Shown: positions 22,347 through 32,963 of the stretch, piece by piece
How the letters are laid out: every line of letters begins with the position of its first letter
Position numbering within the stretch: the stretch's first letter is position 1
Source of the DNA: Tribonema minus
Lineage: Eukaryota > Sar > Xanthophyceae > Tribonematales > Tribonemataceae
Length of the DNA: 64,000 bases
Direction of reading: 5' to 3'
Assembly (NCBI GenBank): GCA_017506865.1
Contig: JAFCMP010000516.1
Span: forward strand, 722,795 to 786,794
Made by a program: the position numbers and the translations under genes
The notes under the pieces: generated by a model
Seen by the model: the letters and a program-made list of their open reading frames with translations, nothing else
What the model was told of the DNA's origin: nothing
The model's database searches: none

Positions 22347-25300
22347 TTACAACGCAGCGTCGTAAATGCGCGCAGCAAAAGCAGCATCGCTCCACGGTGC
22401 CTCATCACCATCAACCTGCAAGTGATCAAACAGGAGCTCTGCACCGCCGGCAGTCTCCGCCACAGGCAGTGTGGCATCCATATCACCCAGCAGCAGCGGC
22501 TGAAAGTGACCGGTTCGTTCGCGCACCCAGCCTGCGACAGTTTCGGAGCCTAAAACGGCTGCGACTTGCTTTAGCACAGCGTCGGCGGCTTCGTCTTCGG
22601 CTTCTGTGAACTCACTCAGGAAGTGCGGAAAGAGCGATGCCACCAGCTCGGAGTATGGCGTGAGTGGCAGCAGGCTGGAGGGGGGGGGTGGGGGGGGGGG
22701 GAAGGGTGTTGTTCATGTGCATGTCGCCACGAAGTCACATTCGATGGTGTATGATGTATGGGGCATGTGAAACGGTGTGTGGTGCTTATATACAGCGCCA
22801 TTCAGAAAGACATTGAGATACGCTTTTACGCGCTCGCAACAGGAACTTCAATTGAAGCGAGGGACCAAACTACTTATGCGTGCTGCTTTTGACCGCGACT
22901 CTTTGACTTCGGATGCGAATGATGTGCTGGTACTCATTTGGCTGCCCACATCTGTGTTGTCTAACATGTCCGCAACATGCCGCTTGCAACAGCACATGCT
23001 GGCTGCAGTAGTAGCACACAGGCAAGTACAGGCAGATATTAGGCAGACAGCGCAACTTCAATACATGCATGCGATGTCTACCACAATCTTGCTTTACAGC
23101 GACAAATGTGATACCCTGCGCGGGGCTGCTGCAGTTGAAGCTAGCGCAACGCGCAACGAATAACTGCTCTCTAGCTTTGTGTACGGCTGCTCTTGTCGAA
23201 TCAAATGCTGCCGCTGCTGCCGCTGCTGCTGCTGCTGCCGCTGCTGCTGCGTCACCCAAGAGTCAATTTGTTGCATCCATCACTATGCTGTGCTTATGAA
23301 GGGTAAATTTTGGATTTGATGAGCAGACCAAGTAGAGGCAATGATGCAATGCCTCGCAGCACCTACCTTCCGGCAGCCATGGCGATTGTCTGCATGGGAG
23401 GTGCCGCCGTTGCACCCACCGCGGTGCCGGCAGCGATGCTCGCGCGCACCAGTTCAAGCCGTTGAGCACTGTCATTGAGCGCTGTTGCTGCTGCCGCTGC
23501 CGCAGGGAGCCCTGTTGCAATGGCGCGAATGCCCTCAAGCGCGAGTGCCTGTCTGCGTGACGCTTCCGCATCCTGGTCGGCCTGCAGATGATGTCATGAA
23601 GAAGGGGAGTACAGCAGGTACATTAGACATGCAGTAGTGATGAGCAGACGGGGCATGATCATGATGTATGTGCGACAAAAGTTGAAGTTCATGACAAGCT
23701 GTGCTGGTTCCACAGCCATATGCAGCGCCTCCAAGCACAGTGGCAGTGCCTTCATGGCCGCGTTCACTGCCCTGCTGTGCCCGCTTGCTTTACTGAGCAG
23801 CAGATCAGCCACAGCGACCCCTCAGCACCTGCTTACATCACAGTTCAACAACTCTCAAGCTGCTCTCTTTACGTGCGCTGTGACTGGCCACTTCACTGTT
23901 GAAGTATAGGAAGTACTTCAAGGAGTGGTAGATGACAGTGCTTACCGCTCTTGTCGCCACAAGCAGCGCGTCCACGCACGCCGCCAACGCCGCCACAGCC
24001 ATGCTGAGCGCTGTGGTCTCCCTGAGCGATGCTGTCAGCAGCGGATCCACCAACGCGACCCTTGGCACCAGGCTGTGGTGTCGTTTCATGGGGACCAGCA
24101 GGCCGTCCTCTGGGTGTAGCACGTGTACCGATGGACTGGTGGCTGCACTGACGCCTATGCCCGACGGCACTGCTACGCAGGGTATGGCGGCGGCGCTGCA
24201 CGTTTGGGTAAGACCAAGCGCGAGGGAAACATTGTGTGTGTAGCAAAGCAGCTGTTTGAGAGTGGTTCGGGCGTTGCCGCTGCTGGATCATGTAGTGTTT
24301 GCAACGAGTTGACGATGTGAGGCAGTGGAGGTGGAGGCGGCATGGTGCATGACACTGTGCTGAGCTGTCATGATCCAACACAAGACGTGTCAACAGGGTA
24401 CTTAAACCAAGATGCAGGGCGTCGGTAAATGATGTCAGTGATGCCTGGGCTGGGCTCATGTCAAAAGGGCTCGGGGGCAAAACCAAGGTTTTAAGTTAAA
24501 CATTCTTGAGGCAGTCAGCGACGCAATACAGATAAATAAGCATCGTGGATGGTTTGGCTACTGCAGTCCGACTGTATGCTGCAGCTTTGATAACAGCGCA
24601 GAAGAACAAAGTAATCAATAACAGGCCAGTAACTGCAGAGCTGCTGGCCCATGCTTTCTTGCAGACCATGTGCCACCTATTGTGTACTCATCACACATAG
24701 CGGACCGACGGTATGGGGCAGGTCCTGAAGCTTTTACGACACTGTGTCCTCATGCATCATTGAGTTACTGATGCCTGCTCAAGCGTTGAATGCAGGCTGA
24801 AAATACAACACTGTAGCTTCCTGTGTGACCCATCATAGCGTGTCAGGCGACGTCATAGTGCGTACCTGTACGCAGCCTTGGACTGTGAAGTGCCGCTGCT
24901 GCCAAGCACCCCATCACTGGGGCTCTCCAGAAAGTGCTGACACTTGCCCTTAGTGCCCACGAGAGCTGCAATCGCTTTTGCAGTGTCAACAACACCACCC
25001 CTGCCGAGCCCCACCACGCTCATGGCTCCGATCCGCTTCGCCATCGAAAGCCCTTCGTCAATCCCAGGTGCCGTGGGATACAGGTCTTTAACAGTGTACG
25101 TGGTGCAGTCCACTCCCGCTTTCCTTATCTCGAAAAGTATCCGCTGAGCGGAGGCCTGCGCTCGATTGCTGCCGCCGTGAACGACGAGACCTTTGCCTCC
25201 CAGGCCTGCGATGCAGTCTCCGATAGCTTTCCACGAGCAGTCATCCTCCAGCGTAACATCGGTGATTTGAGAATGTGCGCCTGAGCTGCTACTAAAACAC

Positions 25301-25407
25301 CTCTGCCTGCTCCTGCCGCGCGCTGCAACAACTGCGCCTGCATTGCGTCTGGCGCCGCATGAGCACCGTATTGAGCCTGCTGCTGCTCGCAAGTTCCCGA
25401 TCACCAT
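22347..25407 (-). CDS. Iron-containing alcohol dehydrogenase-like protein, metal ligands lost
   Basis: Exons: 25407-24866, 24195-23946, an exon ending near 23700 (about 23820-23700, borders uncertain), 23581-23367 and 22674-22347 (TAA). Joins 1-2 and 4-5 fit in phase. The first ~45 residues are Arg/Ser/Ala-rich with RCFSSSSGA, a likely mitochondrial presequence. The Fe-ADH fold follows: GLVVHGGSNRAQASAQRIL, then VVGLGRGGVVDTAKAIAAL (family GGGS-x2-D-x-AK, here with G to R and S to G). Next come IPCVAVPSGIGVSAATSPSV (family PT-x-GTGSE block) and LVPRVALVDPLL. The metal site is degraded: the family Asp is kept in ACVDALLVA, but the His four residues on is Val. The two later His positions read PPMQTIAMAAG and LTPYSE. 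The C-terminus FAARIYDAAL and TAA is family-typical. A non-metal or non-catalytic role, or decay, is inferred. It is divergent from the UGPase gene. Confidence 0.75.
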
Positions 25408-25846
25408 GGTGGAACAGTGCAGCAGTGGAGAGCGATAAGCGCCGAAGGCAGAAGATCAATGACAGACAGAGCGCAGCCTGCACATGTGTACACAGAGCTC
25501 GAGCAACTTCAACCGTGAGTTGAAGCTACCCCCCCTTTTGTTCGGCCTGGAGGAAGGTTCTGAAAGTTGATCATCATGGGTTCATACCCCCTGAAAGCAC
25601 CAATTGATATTACTTCTAGGGGATGCCAAGGGGGGGTCCTAGTCACACACCTGGTGCTGGTGCTGCCTGCAGGATTCTTGCGCTGCAAGACAGCAGCGCC
25701 TTGCCCTTTGCGATGCAGCTGCTGCTACACTGGCTGCACATCTGAACAGCAACGTGGCCACTGGCAGCGGAAGGAGACGCAGCAAAAACTGTGCTTGTCG
25801 AACGCACTGCAGCTGAAGCCAACTCAGCGCGCAGCCCGCTCTCGCC
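25408..25846. promoter_or_regulatory. Bidirectional promoter region, Fe-ADH-like gene / UGPase
   Basis: These 439 bases lie between the two divergent start codons. A GGATGCCAAGGGGGGGTCC patch sits at 25620-25638, and paired CTTCAA/TTGAAG words at 25504-25526 form an imperfect inverted repeat (GCAACTTCAACC / GAGTTGAAGC). Transcription starts cannot be placed from sequence alone. Confidence 0.45.
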
Positions 25847-28800
25847 ATGTGGTACTCAGGGAGAGCGACGGCGAGTGGCGCGGATCCCGTCGACCAGCCT
25901 CCGCTTCGGAGACGAAACACTGGCTCGAAGCAGACAGCTGGACTGGCGCTGGATAGCTTGTTGCACTTTCGGCCAACGCATACTAGCGTGGAGGACAACA
26001 TGAGAGAAGCGCTGCACATGCTGGATATACTGCCTCCAGATCAGCGAAAGGTGAGCCTGATAGCATCACTTTTTCGCAATGGAGCTGAACAAAGCAGGTC
26101 CTCTAGAGAATGCGCAATTGCTAGCATGCTTAGCAGAAACGCTATAGGTAGCTCCTGCAGTCCAGCTGTGTGCAGCACTGTAGTGTCTTTGCTGCACGCC
26201 CAATATGGTTTAGGCGAGAAAAATCCTTCTTGAGCGCGATCAGCACCAAATGCTTTATGTTGGTGCTGCTACTTCAGTGATTCGCAGATCTGCGCCGCCA
26301 ATGCGAGCGATGTTGCTTGCTCGTGATGTTGCAGTTGTCGGCTGTCTATAATGGCGTATGTGTCAACTGCATGATCAGTCTAACGTACGTACCATTGTCG
26401 ACTCTCCTGGGCAATGAGCGTTTTACGTATGTGCTAAATTCCCAGACTTCAAGTTCTGTTCTGGGTACTAAAGTACAGGAAGCAGAAAGCATACATCCAT
26501 GTGCCTCTGGTTGTGCACAGCTTTCATCATGGTACCCTCCACAAATCATGAGCCATGTTTGTGGGAAAATGCTGCCTGCAGGGCACCGCCATATTTCACC
26601 ACACAACAATGCTGTTTCACTGCCAGAGTCGCCAGGCATGGCAGAACAGCACTTGCAGTGTAGGAGCTGTGTGTGCAGCCCAGGTATTGGCATGTATGAA
26701 ATGCAGACATTCATACAAAGTGTTCTGGAAGAGAACGGCAGCGCGCGCACCGTCTCCAAATGCGCTGTTATTGCGCGCTTTTGAAGTTCCTGAGGCGTGC
26801 AAAGGCTTGCCGCTGCATCACCACCTTCACTCAGCCGACCAAACTTCCACTTGTAAACGTGCGCAGCCACTTGAGATTGGAAGCATCACCTGTACTTCTA
26901 TCAGACTCACTGTACTCTGCTACATATGCATCCGATGTCTTTGCAGGTTCAGTGTGTGGATGAATGTGAGGCTTATGGAGCTGCCCCTCATGCGCATACT
27001 CAAGTGCGCAAAGTCATACCAGCTGAACCTCCTGTCTGCTCACAGCACAGCGCTCAACACAACGTTGTGCTCCGCCTTCAATGATGCTGCTGTTCACATG
27101 CATCACACCTCTCATCACGCACACCGCACTCTACTCTTCCATAATGCTGCTGCTCACATGCATTACACCTCTCATCACGCACACCGCGCTCTTCTCTTCC
27201 ACTTGTGCGAGCGCAGGGCTTCATGCAGCTCTTCAGTGCGCACTGCCAAACGCGCAGCTGCCCCGCCATAGTTCCCGCAAAGGTCCAACACCCCCCGCCA
27301 GAGATGCTCATCAACCTCGAGGACATACCCGAATGCCCGGGGGACCAGGCTCTCAGGCATGAGCTCCTGGATAAAGTCGTTATATTGAAACTGAACGGGG
27401 GGTTGGGGACGAGCATGGGGTGCAAGTTTCCGAAGAGCGCAATTGAAGTTCGGAGCGACTTGAGCTTTCTGGACCTGACGGTGCGGCAGGTCGAGTACCT
27501 CAACTCCATGTACGGGGTTGACGTGCCACTGGTGCTCATGAACTCGTTCAAGACGCACGAGACCACGGCCAAGATCATACGCAAGTACCGCATGCACAAC
27601 CTGACGATACACACCTTCATGCAGAGCTGCTACCCGCGCGTTATCAAGGTGAGCGCTGCTGCTATATCATCATCTAGTGCATTGCTGGTATTTGCATGTG
27701 ACGTATTGCCTTGTAGATTGTACTCTGTGCCTGCAAAACGATGGATGATGCAGCTTGCAGAGCACATGCGCATACTGCAATCCAACAATTGCCATGTTCA
27801 ACTGCAATTTTGCTGTGTGTGGTACGACAGCTTCAACTTCAACCAGAATGTGGCTTGTCCTGAGCCGCCACACAACATCCGGATTGCGCCACGGTCGTGG
27901 TGCCTGAACAATGCTGGCCTGTGCCCGCATTACTTCAACAACGGTGCGGTACGCAACTTGAAGTTCACACGCACCTCTGCTTTCCGTGCAGGACACTCTG
28001 CAACCGATGCCAGCGGGGTCATTCTCGCAGGAGTCCCAGGAGGAGTGGTACCCACCAGGGCACGGCGATGTGTACCAGACGCTGTACTCCAGTGGACTGC
28101 TGGAGAACTTGATAAACCAGGGGAAGGAGTACGTGTTCATCAGCAACGTGGACAACCTGGGGGCGACCATTGATCTGCGGCTGCTGTATCACGTGGTGGA
28201 TAGCGAGGCGGACTTTGCGCTGGAGGTGGTGCAGAGCACGCGCGCAGACAATGAGGGGGGGCTGCTTGTGGGGTAAGCACCAAGAATCCGCCTGTAAATA
28301 TAACTTCAACTTCTAGTTTTAGGGAGGGAGTGAACCCAGCGCCTTCCTTTTGCTCTGGAGGTGGCGCAGAGCACGCTCGCGGACAATGAAAGGGGCCTGC
28401 TAGTGGGGTAAGCACCACATATGGCCAGTAAGCATAACTGCGATTTGTAGTATTGGCGAGTGAGTGAACCCAGCACCTCTCTTTCGCTAATGTATTGTGT
28501 GCTGGAGGTGGTGCAGAGCATGCGTGCGGACAATGAAAGGGGCCTGTTAGTGGGGTAAGCATCAGTCGTGCACTCTTAAGACTATTATCCAAGTGTCAAG
28601 TGCAATAAATTCAGCGACGGTCTGTAATATCAGGCGTAGGACGGGCCAATAACGAGTCGTCGCGCGTGCGGACAATGAGGGGGGCTTGCTAGTGGGGTAA
28701 GCACCAAGTACGCGCCAGTAAACATAAGTTTAACTTTTGGTTTCATGAGTGCATGAACCCAGCACCTTCCTCTCATGTAGCGTCAGATGATAGTGCGAGC

Positions 28801-31800
28801 TGAGATCTGCCGGTGTGCGATTAATTAGAGCCATTGAAACGAAAACGACAATCTTACAGTGTGCTGCAGAGGCACCTTGAGATGGGGTCATTTGGTACAT
28901 ACTTCCTGCCCTGGGTTAGCACACGCAAACTCAACTTCTACATGCTGCGAGTTTGCAGCTATAATTAGTCGTAGTAGCTGCAGTGCACAGTGTGCAGGGG
29001 ATGGCCTTCCAACCCATGTCCACCCAACAGTGCATCCTAGTGTATCAGCATCAGCTGCAATGCGGGTGGTATGTGAGGTGACTGTATACATAGTGACGAG
29101 TGCGCGTTTTGGCTGGCACCCGAACCTCAATGTTGAAGTATGGTGCTCCCTTCTTTTCAGGGGGTGAGAAGTGTAGGCAGTGTATGCAGCGGCATGATGT
29201 GTGCACAAGCCTGAGATGTCGACCTGAGGATGTGGAAAAGACAGTTTGGCAGTTGTAAGTGCACAATGAAAGGCAGGACGAGGATCAAGATGATGTGTAG
29301 GAACTCTTAAGGCTGAGGAGGGAAAGCATCGTTCTTTACTGCCGCAATTTTGCAGTGGCAGATGGTAGCTTGTGACTGCAGGTGTAGGGGAACATGATTA
29401 TGGCAATACGGTGTTTACAAACGCCACGTCTAGTGATGCAGAGGTCTAGTCTAGTGGGCGCTGCGCATTACATTATTTGTCATGAGCAGTGCATTTCAGC
29501 CCTGTCCTGTAACTGGATCCAGGCAGATTGTGATGCCAATACTATTACAGCACCACGCAGGTGTGCTGTCCTGAAGTTCATCTTGAAGTGTGACATTGGT
29601 GCTGTCCATCCATGGGAGTTAATGTCAGCCATGCCTGCGAAATAGCAACTTTACCTGGTGTGCCTGAGTCGCAGCGCCCAGCAAGATCATTCCTGAGGCA
29701 GCCAGTGAGGCGCAATGCATGGTGGCTGCGAACATCAACAATTCACAAACCAGAACCATCAAATGATTTTTAAAAAAGCAGGAATGATCATCCCATCACA
29801 ACAAATCTCCAGCAGCGCTCATGACCTCCACATGCTGAGCTGTGGCATGCCTGTCTGATGCTGTCAATGCCGTGCCTCTCTCTTGGTGACCTCAGGTATG
29901 GTGATGTGGTGAAACCAAAGCTGCTGGAGCTCAGCCAATTGTCAAAGGACGTGTTGGACGACTTCAAAAAACGATTCAACCTGTTCAACACCAACAACAT
30001 CTGGGCAAATCTCAGGTGAGATTGCCCCCTATTTGCCTGGCGGGTAATTTTGATCATTTAACTACGGATTGTAAAATTATTCTGCAGCTAGTGTGCTGTT
30101 GACTGCCATGCATGCATTCTCACCTAGTCACCATGCCTCGTCCGCCTGTCATACACCTACTTAGAGTACAACTAATGCAAGGTGCATGTACATGGGACAC
30201 TTCAGGCAGTCATGACGCGATTCATGCTCACAACCTATGAGCTGCTTCCAGCCAGCAGGCTTCACATTTTTTCGAGACTGTGCTCAGTGCTCAGCAAGCA
30301 CCTGAAGGCAGTGCTCCACATTTGCTGGGGAGATGCACCTGGTGCTTGACGATTGAATGCTGCTCAGCAGTCACTCAGAGACGAGTGCTCAGCTGTCGAC
30401 CAGATACAGTGCTCAACAGTCGCTCAGAGACATTGCTCAGCAATGAATGAATTGGGGACACTGCTTGAGATTGGCGATAACACGCGCACTTCAGTGCATC
30501 TGGAAGCACCGGAGCGTGCAACAGTGCTTAGTCGCGCACCCACCTACCCCTCACACACACGCGTTGCACGCACACCTACGCGTCACCTCACCTCCGCGCA
30601 GGGCCATCCAGCGGCTCGTCGCCAAGGACGAACTTCACCTTGATGTTGCAGTTCACGAGCGCGTCGTGAGCGGCACGCGGACCATACAGCTGGAGACCTT
30701 TGCGGGGGGTGCCATGTGGTGTTTTGCGGCGCATGGCCACAAGGTGCTGGCGTGCACGGTGCCACGATCGCGATACCTGCCCGTCAAGAGCACCTCGGAT
30801 CTGTTCCTTGTGCAGAGCAACTTGTACAGCATCAAGGTGAGGAACCTTTTTGGAGCTTGTTTTGTGGCAGGTTGAAGTTTGGCAAAGCTTGCGCGTTGGA
30901 TTGAAGTCTTGCGATACCTACCGGTGAAGAGCACCTCAGACCTGTTCCCTGTGCAGAGCAACTTGTACAGCATCGAGGTGAGGAATCTACTTTGAGCCGC
31001 TTGAGTCCGGTTGAAGTTTGGCACAGCCTGCGCGCTGCTGAATTGAAGTGTCGCGACCCCCACTTGTAGGACGTGTTTCTGGTGCAGAGCAACTTGTACA
31101 GCATCAAGGTGAGGCCTCACGAAGCTTCAACCCGAGCAGTCATTCAGACTTGGCACATGTGTACTGCACCTGGTCGCACTCACCCACCCACTCACTCACT
31201 CACTCACTCACTTACTCAGACAAGGTCAGCACAGCATCAGCATGCCGATCTCTGCGTGCGGGTGTAGAGAACTCTTGCCATGCTCATACGGCAGTGCTCG
31301 GTTTGCAGCGAACTACCGTACATGACAGCCTGCACGTTGTCCACACCAGCGCGTTGGCGTCCGATACAGCATGAGTTCAGAGCATCTCAACGATGGTATT
31401 CTGTATGCTGTTGTCGAGAATCTGGTATGCTCTTTGCGGTGCTAATGTCCAAACTACTATACGGAGTGCTGTCACTAGTACTGCCACATCTACTCACCAG
31501 CAGCGCTGAAAAAAAAAGGCAGCTGTGCAGGCCATGCGCCGACTGACAGCACATTTGACAGCACGAGTTTCATTCATGGTTCTCTCTGCAATTTGGGGTC
31601 ACCTGGTTCTGTATGTTTTATGTAACTCAAAGTTGGCTTGCCTGTCAGTGGAGCGCTGTCACCATGCGCTTACCCCTAGTGCTGGTGTGCAGCGATTCCG
31701 CCATCACATTCTGGAGAAGCGCAAATGCACATGAATGTGCTGCTCTAACCGCGCGCGCATTGTGGTGCTCTGCGCAGCATGGCAATCTGGTTATGAGCCC

Positions 31801-32963
31801 CGAGCGGCCGTTTCGCATGACACCGCTCATCAAACTGGGACAGGAGTTCAGCCATGTTGAGGTCAGTGACGTCGAGGCACCCCTGAGTGTGTTCACATCT
31901 ATTGTGGAGTATCTTCATGAGCGTGTCTTCATGAATGCAAGACTTACTCACTCCTTAACCGGCATGTTGACGATGATTGCAGTGTCGGTGTAGTGCGTTA
32001 CATCCCCCGCCTGGCAATGAGGATTGACTGGCATGTGCTTTCAAGCATGCAGAGACATAAACTTGAAGGACACTCGAACGTCAAGGTTGCTGCAGCCAAG
32101 GTAGTAGAGTTGCATCAGCGTTCTTTCTGCTGTTGCACGCCACCGGCATGAATTCTTGCACTTGCAGCAGAGCTTGTTTACACTTTGGTAGCATGGTCAA
32201 CTGTCTCATTAGCAATATCACTTCAATACAGTCATGCTTGTTGAGGACAAGGTTTGATACGCGCCTACCTCGTTTGCTGTGCAGCAATGTCAATTCTGGT
32301 GCCCTAGGATGTAGAAGCTCACAGGATGAAGGGGTAGGGCTAGAGTTAGGGCTGATCGTAGCCTCAACATCATGACCACATCAATGCGGTCATGTTTGTT
32401 AGGGTTAGGGCTCGATGCGCGCCTACCTCATTTGCTAGAGCAGCAATGTCACCTTTCAAATTCCCTAGCGTGGTAGGGCTAGAGTTAGGGTTGGTCGCAG
32501 CCCCCATCCTGCCATAGATTTACTGCGGGGATAGCTTACCTCTCTGCAGCTTCTGAATCAGCATGGTTGCGGCGACATGTTTGTGTATGTTGTACGCGCC
32601 TGCCTCCCGTTCCGCACTCATTCCCACCACTCAAGCACACGCCCTTGGTCTGGTGCCCTCTTGACCAGCCCCTGTTGACCCAGTGCTGCACCCATTGCTA
32701 CCACTTGTGCTCATGTTGCACTTCGTCCTACCAATACTACCTACCTACCCCAGGACTTTCTCGTGCGCATCCCGCACGGCGTGCCCAACATCATAGAGCT
32801 GGACCACCTGACGGTAGCGGGCGACGTCACATTTGGCACAAACATCACGCTCAAGGGCACTGTGATCATTGTGGCAAATGAGGGCAGCATCATCATGATA
32901 CCCGACGGCACCGTGTTGAAAGACAAGGTGGTCACGGGCAACCTGCGGATACTGGACCACTAG
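25847..32963 (+). CDS. UTP--glucose-1-phosphate uridylyltransferase (UGPase)
   Basis: Seven exons (25847-26050, 27217-27648, 27992-28272, 29896-30015, 30602-30836, 31778-31861, 32754-32963) join without a phase conflict and give 521 residues, ending TAG. The enzyme makes UDP-glucose from UTP and glucose-1-phosphate in the cytosol. The uridine-binding loop [12 protein letters not shown] is at residues 127-138. Further family blocks are [57 protein letters not shown] and [15 protein letters not shown]. The C-terminal left-handed beta-helix repeats ([17 protein letters not shown]) end in GNLRILDH, as in animal/fungal UGP2, rather than the shorter plant C-terminus. The first exon ([11 protein letters not shown] to DQRK) is assigned by phase and by its helical end; it is the least certain part. 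Introns 3 and 5 contain copies of the preceding exon tails, and introns 1 and 6 contain other tandem duplications. Confidence 0.92.
27081..27200 (+). repeat. Two 60-bp tandem units just upstream of UGPase exon 2
   Basis: Units 27081-27140 and 27141-27200 differ at a handful of positions and lie 16 bases before the 3' splice site of exon 2. They fall in the branch-point/pyrimidine region, so the duplication may have doubled the branch-point sequence. Confidence 0.85.
28221..28790 (+). repeat. Four copies of the UGPase exon 3 tail and donor in intron 3
   Basis: The exon 3 end (GAGGTGGTGCAGAGC to GTGGG|GTAAGC) at 28221-28277 recurs from 28354, from 28502 and (5'-shortened) from 28662. Each copy has its own GTAAGC donor, and most are followed by a similar tail containing TGAACCCAGCNCCT. 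The period is about 133-160 bases. Copies 2 and 3 keep GYGCAG before AGC, a possible acceptor. Confidence 0.85.
30777..31110 (+). repeat. Three copies of the UGPase exon 5 tail and donor in intron 5
   Basis: The tail AGCAACTTGTACAGCATCAAG at 30816-30836 recurs at 30957-30977 (one change) and at 31088-31108, each followed by GTGAGG. The third copy is bounded by TTGTAG|GACGTG and AAG|GTGAGG. This makes an exon-like unit of 39 bases (31070-31108) in phase 0, encoding [13 protein letters not shown]. The second could act as a 21-base unit after GTGCAG. Confidence 0.88.
31178..31218 (+). repeat. (CACT)n microsatellite in UGPase intron 5
   Basis: CACT/CACC tetranucleotide units repeat about ten times. 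The tract is intronic with no coding potential. Confidence 0.8.
32236..32515 (+). repeat. Diverged ~150-bp tandem duplication in UGPase intron 6
   Basis: Blocks at about 32236-32360 and 32390-32515 share TCATGYTTGTT, ATRCGCGCCTACCTC, TTGCTNNNNCAGCAATGTCA and the ending GTAGGGCTAGAGTTAGGG. TTAGGG-like words occur at the end of both units and at their junction (32399-32412). Confidence 0.75.

Noticed and set aside
24400..24490. Minus-strand block LVLPPSPFDMSPAQASLTSF as an extra exon of the Fe-ADH-like gene
   Set aside because: No AG acceptor in front (TAA directly upstream in frame), and the flanking exons 25407-24866 and 24195-23946 join in phase and in family order without it.
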